From Micavibrio sp. UBA1664 (GTDB lineage Bacteria > Pseudomonadota > Alphaproteobacteria > Micavibrionales > UBA1664), in the NCBI GenBank assembly GCA_002320485.1, contig DCKW01000053.1, positions 1 through 9,444 of the forward strand: a stretch of 9,444 nucleotides of DNA, written 5' to 3'. The notes beneath the pieces are model-generated. The model saw nothing but the letters and a program-made list of their open reading frames with translations. It had not been told where the DNA came from and ran no database searches. This document shows, in pieces, positions 6,611 through 9,444 of this stretch. A program made the position numbers and the translations under genes. Each line of letters opens with the position of its first letter. Position 1 is the stretch's first letter.

Positions 6611-7723
6611 TTATTGGACGGCGCTGATGTCAATCTCTCCGTTTTTCAACGACAGTCCGATGCGACCGCGCATCAAGTCCACACATTTAGAGCCGAATAT
6701 TTCATATCGCCATCCATGCATCGCGGGAACGTCCGCCTTCTCGCCTTTGAGGGCGATTTCCTGTAAATCGTCTGTGTCCGCAATACGACGTGGTGTTATA
6801 TCGTGCTGGGCGGCATCGATTTTTAATAACAGTTTAAGCATTTCCAAAATACCGTTCTTGTTATGCGGAAACTGTTTTTTCTTTTCCCGTTTGGGTAAGG
6901 TTTCCGGGTCGGCGTCCCTCACGGTCGCAACGGCCTCCAATATCGCTTGCCCCATGGGTTTATTAACGTGCCCGTTAGGAAAACCCCTGACCCGTTCCAA
7001 CGCCTTTTCGTCCTGCGGCATTGTCATGGCAATTTCCATGAGCGTATCATCGCGCATGATAAAGTTTTTCGGCATGTTGCGGCGCATGGCCTCGCGTTCC
7101 CGCCATGCCGCTACCTCTCTTAAAACGCCCAGATGCCGCGGTTTATCCGACCGCATTTTAATTTTTTCCCAAGCCTGTTTCGGATTAACAGCATAGGTTT
7201 TCGGATTTTCCAATGTAGCAATATCTTCTAAAATCCAGCTTTCACGCTTGCGTTTTTTAAGCTCTTTACGCATGGCATGATATACCTCGTCCAGATAGAT
7301 CACGTCACCCAGAGCATAATCGATTTGCGCCTCCGACAAAGGGCGTATCGACCAATCGGTAAATTGATGCGATTTACTGATCTCAATTCCGCATATATCC
7401 TTGACCAGATTGGCGTAAGATACCTGCTCGCCATAACCGAGGACGCTGGCTGCAACTTGAGTATCGAATATCGGCGCGGGAACCTTTCCCGTTAAATGAT
7501 AAAAAATTTCCAGATCCTGATACCCTGAATGCAAAACCTTGATCACGTCCTTGTCAAACAAGGCGTCAACCAAAGGCTCCATATCCGTATCGGGGTTCAG
7601 GGGGTCGATGATTGTCGGCTCAATACCCGGGCCCGCAACCTGCACCAGACACAGCTTCGAGAAATAAGTTTTCTCGCGTACAAATTCGGTATCGAGTAAT
7701 AAATATTCCGGTTTGTTTCCCAT
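6611..7723 (-). CDS. rnd: Ribonuclease D (DEDD-y 3'-5' exoribonuclease)
   Basis: RNase D trims the 3' ends of tRNA precursors and other small RNAs. The 370-residue length is close to E. coli RNase D (375). The DEDD-y catalytic set is complete: LDTEF with D11 and E13 (ExoI), HSGYQDLEIF with D70 (ExoII), and YALGDVIYL with Y136 and D140 (ExoIII). Residues ~197-275 form an HRDC-like RNA-binding domain (LREVAAWREREAMRR, then PKNFIMRDDTL), and a basic C-terminal part follows. The start is odd: only 10 residues precede the first catalytic Asp, whereas homologues usually carry about 20 more forming an extra strand and helix. An in-frame stop at 7727-7729, two codons upstream, rules out an ATG extension. 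It is divergent from aspS and lies 17 bases upstream of the small membrane protein gene. Identification is secure; the N-terminus is the uncertain part. Confidence 0.93.
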   Translation of the reverse strand: MGNKPEYLLLDTEFVREKTYFSKLCLVQVAGPGIEPTIIDPLNPDTDMEPLVDALFDKDVIKVLHSGYQDLEIFYHLTGKVPAPIFDTQVAASVLGYGEQVSYANLVKDICGIEISKSHQFTDWSIRPLSEAQIDYALGDVIYLDEVYHAMRKELKKRKRESWILEDIATLENPKTYAVNPKQAWEKIKMRSDKPRHLGVLREVAAWREREAMRRNMPKNFIMRDDTLMEIAMTMPQDEKALERVRGFPNGHVNKPMGQAILEAVATVRDADPETLPKREKKKQFPHNKNGILEMLKLLLKIDAAQHDITPRRIADTDDLQEIALKGEKADVPAMHGWRYEIFGSKCVDLMRGRIGLSLKNGEIDISAVQ

Positions 7724-7732
7724 TGGTTAAAT

Positions 7733-7761
7733 ACTATAAACCCTTTGCAAGTCTTTGTCTT
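7733..7761 (-). promoter_or_regulatory. Candidate promoter of rnd giving an almost leaderless transcript
   Basis: On the minus strand AAGACA (7756-7761, four of six to the -35 consensus) is followed after 17 bases by TATAGT (7733-7738, five of six to the -10 consensus). The -10 box ends only 9 bases from the rnd ATG, so transcription would begin within a few bases of the start codon. A perfect minus-strand TATAAT also occurs at 7783-7788, but I see no good -35 partner. The choice between the two is unresolved. Confidence 0.35.
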
Positions 7762-7773
7762 CATGGTTATAAA
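7745..7773 (+). promoter_or_regulatory. Candidate sigma-70-type promoter of aspS
   Basis: TTGCAA (7745-7750, five of six) and TATAAA (7768-7773, five of six) are separated by the ideal 17 bases. Initiation near 7780 gives a leader of about 20 bases that contains the ribosome binding site. This promoter overlaps the candidate rnd promoter on the other strand, so expression of the two divergent genes may be coupled by competition for polymerase. No T-box or other leader structure fits in so short a leader. Confidence 0.55.
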
Positions 7774-7787
7774 GTCTTATCGATTAT

Positions 7788-7795
7788 AAGGAAAG
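7788..7795 (+). promoter_or_regulatory. Ribosome binding site of aspS
   Basis: AAGGAAAG sits just upstream of the ATG at 7800; the AAGGA core ends 7 bases before it. It supports this ATG as the aspS start, which also matches where the family's N-terminal domain begins. Confidence 0.7.
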
Positions 7796-7799
7796 ACAA

Positions 7800-9444
7800 A
7801 TGACGAATTTATACAGAACACATTCTTGCAATGACCTTAATGCCAAAAATGTCGGGGAAACCGTTAAATTATCGGGTTGGATTCACCGCAAGCGCGATCA
7901 TGGCGGGTTGCTGTTCATCGATCTACGTGACACAAAAGGATTAACGCAATGTGTGATTGATACCGATCATCCACAATTCAAGGATGTAGAGTCATGGCGC
8001 GTGGAAAGCGTCATTACGGTTGAAGGGAAAGTCATTGCCCGTTCCCCTGAAACAGTTAACAGCAAATTGCCGACAGGTGAAATAGAGGTCGGGATTGAAA
8101 CGGCAACGCTTCAATCCGCCGCCCAGACGCTGCCGTTTCAGGTTGCAATTGACGATGGCGCGGGCGAGGATTTGCGCCTGAAATATCGTTTCCTTGATTT
8201 GCGCCGTCAGGACATGCAAAACAAAATTCGTTTGCGGAACCGTGTTATATCTTCCATGCGCCGCCGCATGTGGGATAAAGGGTTTGAAGAGTTTCAAACG
8301 CCTATTTTAACGGCATCTTCACCGGAAGGTGCGCGCGATTATCTGGTACCCTCCCGTTTGCACCCGGGTATGTTTTATGCCCTGCCACAAGCACCGCAAC
8401 AATTTAAACAATTATTGATGGTGAGTGGTTATGACCGCTATTTCCAGATTGCCCCGTGTTTCCGTGATGAGGACGGGCGTGCCGATCGCTTGGCCGAGTT
8501 TTACCAACTGGATGTGGAAATGTCGTTCGTCTCGCAACAGGATGTTTTTGATACGATGCGTCCGGTCATTGAAGGTGTGTTTGAGGAATTTAATGATTTT
8601 ACAGGGACAGCCCATAAAATCGAATGGATGCCCGACCTGACTTATGCTGATGCCATGTTGAAATATGGTTCCGACAAGCCGGATTTGCGTAATCCGTTGG
8701 AAATTGTCGATGTGACATCCGTGTTTGAAAGGGATGACGTTGAATTTAAAGCCTTCAAATCCATCATTGAAAAAGGCGGTGTAGTGCGCGCGATTAAGGC
8801 CCCTGCCGTTGCAGATCAACCGCGGTCGTTCTTTGATAAGCTCAATGATTGGGCGCGCGGCGAAGGCGCATTTGGGTTGGGGTATATCATGTTTGCCGAG
8901 GGTGAAGGAAAAGGCCCGATTGCCAAATTTGTTCCTGTTGATGCGCAAGATGAATTACGTAATTTGATTTCCGCGAATGATGGCGATGCCGTATTTTTTG
9001 TGTGCGATAAAGTGTCCGCTGCGGAAAAATTTGCCGGTAAGGCAAGAAATGCCATATGTGATGCCTTGCCGGAAGGGCATGAGGCGCAACGCGAAACAGG
9101 CGTTTTCAAATTCTGCTGGGTTGTTGATTTCCCGATGTATGAACTGGATGAAGATACAGGTAAGATTGATTTCTCTCACAACCCGTTTTCCATGCCTCAA
9201 AACGGTATGAAAGATTTGGAAAATAATCAGAACCTAACAGATGTTCTTGCATTTCAGTATGACTGCGTCTGTAACGGTTTTGAACTGGCATCAGGCGCGA
9301 TCCGTAACCATAAGCCCGAAATCATGGAAAAAGCATTCGGCATGGCCGGATATGATAAATCCGTTCTGGAGGAAAAATTCGGCGGTATGCTGTCTGCTTT
9401 TAAATTCGGGGCTCCGCCTCACGGCGGGTGCGCTTTCGGAATTG
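7800..9444 (+). CDS. aspS: Aspartyl-tRNA synthetase, 3'-truncated by window
   Basis: This class IIb synthetase attaches aspartate to tRNA-Asp in the cytoplasm. I translated the frame from 7800 to the window end without meeting a stop (548 codons of the roughly 590-600 usual for bacterial AspRS). The N-terminal OB-fold anticodon-binding domain (~1-110) contains SGWIHRKRDHGGLLFIDLRD. Motif 1 lies around GFEEFQTPIL (161-170). The aspartate-site segment ALPQAPQQFKQLL follows, then motif 2, FRDEDGRADRLAEFYQLD (221-238), with ATP-contacting R222. The bacterial GAD-type insertion domain spans roughly 290-420, followed by SHNPFSMP and CNGFELASGAIRNH. The window stops in GAPPHGGCAFGI, at the beginning of motif 3, so the final arginine of the ATP site is not seen. 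His34 lies where non-discriminating AspRS enzymes carry His, so it may also charge tRNA-Asn. Motif wording points to Alphaproteobacteria. Confidence 0.96.
   Translation, partial: MTNLYRTHSCNDLNAKNVGETVKLSGWIHRKRDHGGLLFIDLRDTKGLTQCVIDTDHPQFKDVESWRVESVITVEGKVIARSPETVNSKLPTGEIEVGIETATLQSAAQTLPFQVAIDDGAGEDLRLKYRFLDLRRQDMQNKIRLRNRVISSMRRRMWDKGFEEFQTPILTASSPEGARDYLVPSRLHPGMFYALPQAPQQFKQLLMVSGYDRYFQIAPCFRDEDGRADRLAEFYQLDVEMSFVSQQDVFDTMRPVIEGVFEEFNDFTGTAHKIEWMPDLTYADAMLKYGSDKPDLRNPLEIVDVTSVFERDDVEFKAFKSIIEKGGVVRAIKAPAVADQPRSFFDKLNDWARGEGAFGLGYIMFAEGEGKGPIAKFVPVDAQDELRNLISANDGDAVFFVCDKVSAAEKFAGKARNAICDALPEGHEAQRETGVFKFCWVVDFPMYELDEDTGKIDFSHNPFSMPQNGMKDLENNQNLTDVLAFQYDCVCNGFELASGAIRNHKPEIMEKAFGMAGYDKSVLEEKFGGMLSAFKFGAPPHGGCAFGI

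Noticed and set aside
6597..7196. 199-residue plus-strand frame lying inside rnd
   Set aside because: It is antisense to a clearly recognisable RNase D gene, its translation is rich in Ser, Arg and Cys with no family resemblance, and such frames are common shadows of coding DNA.
8412..8948. 178-residue minus-strand frame inside aspS
   Set aside because: It is antisense to well-conserved AspRS motif 2 and insertion-domain sequence; its Phe-, His- and Arg-rich composition is that of a shadow frame.
1..9444. CRISPR arrays, insertion sequences, prophage, toxin-antitoxin or defence genes, tRNA or rRNA genes
   Set aside because: I looked for direct repeats, transposase-like or integrase-like frames and tRNA-like cloverleaf sequence and saw none; nearly all of the window is filled by the listed genes.

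Overview
The window looks like ordinary chromosomal DNA from a Gram-negative bacterium, most likely an alphaproteobacterium. The best clue is the partial aspartyl-tRNA synthetase: its HPGMFYALPQAPQQFKQLL and EFYQLDVEMSF segments match my memory of alphaproteobacterial AspRS better than E. coli AspRS. A ribonuclease D gene next to aspS also fits that group. The genes have intermediate base composition and the short intergenic gaps are AT-rich. Genus is not resolvable by reading alone.

Layout, left to right. (1) 2-4156, plus strand: the 3' part of an RND adaptor (membrane fusion protein) gene, followed with no gap by a complete RND inner-membrane permease; together they are two of the three parts of a tripartite efflux pump. 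No outer-membrane channel gene is visible. (2) 4214-4528, plus strand: a small unrecognised two-helix membrane protein with a plausible promoter of its own. (3) 4607-6250, plus strand: a FadD-like long-chain acyl-CoA synthetase. Its 78-base upstream gap holds a near-consensus promoter, and a perfect 9-bp-arm inverted repeat overlaps the -10 box, so it looks like a regulated gene. (4) 6219-6593, minus strand: an unrecognised single-pass membrane protein whose 3' end overlaps the 3' end of the acyl-CoA synthetase gene. (5) 6611-7723, minus strand: ribonuclease D with all DEDD-y catalytic residues but an unusually short N-terminus. (6) 7800 to the window end, plus strand: aspS, transcribed divergently from rnd across a 76-base gap and cut off by the window inside the C-terminal catalytic region (motif 3).

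The genes do not form one pathway. The pump pair is one unit; fadD activates fatty acids for beta-oxidation or lipid synthesis; rnd and aspS are RNA-related housekeeping genes. I see no tRNA or rRNA gene, CRISPR array, insertion sequence, prophage or defence gene. I found no evidence of a new multi-gene system. The points most worth following up are the palindrome at the fadD promoter, the substituted proton-relay residues of the pump, the short RNase D N-terminus with its near-leaderless promoter, the possible non-discriminating AspRS and the two small orphan membrane proteins.
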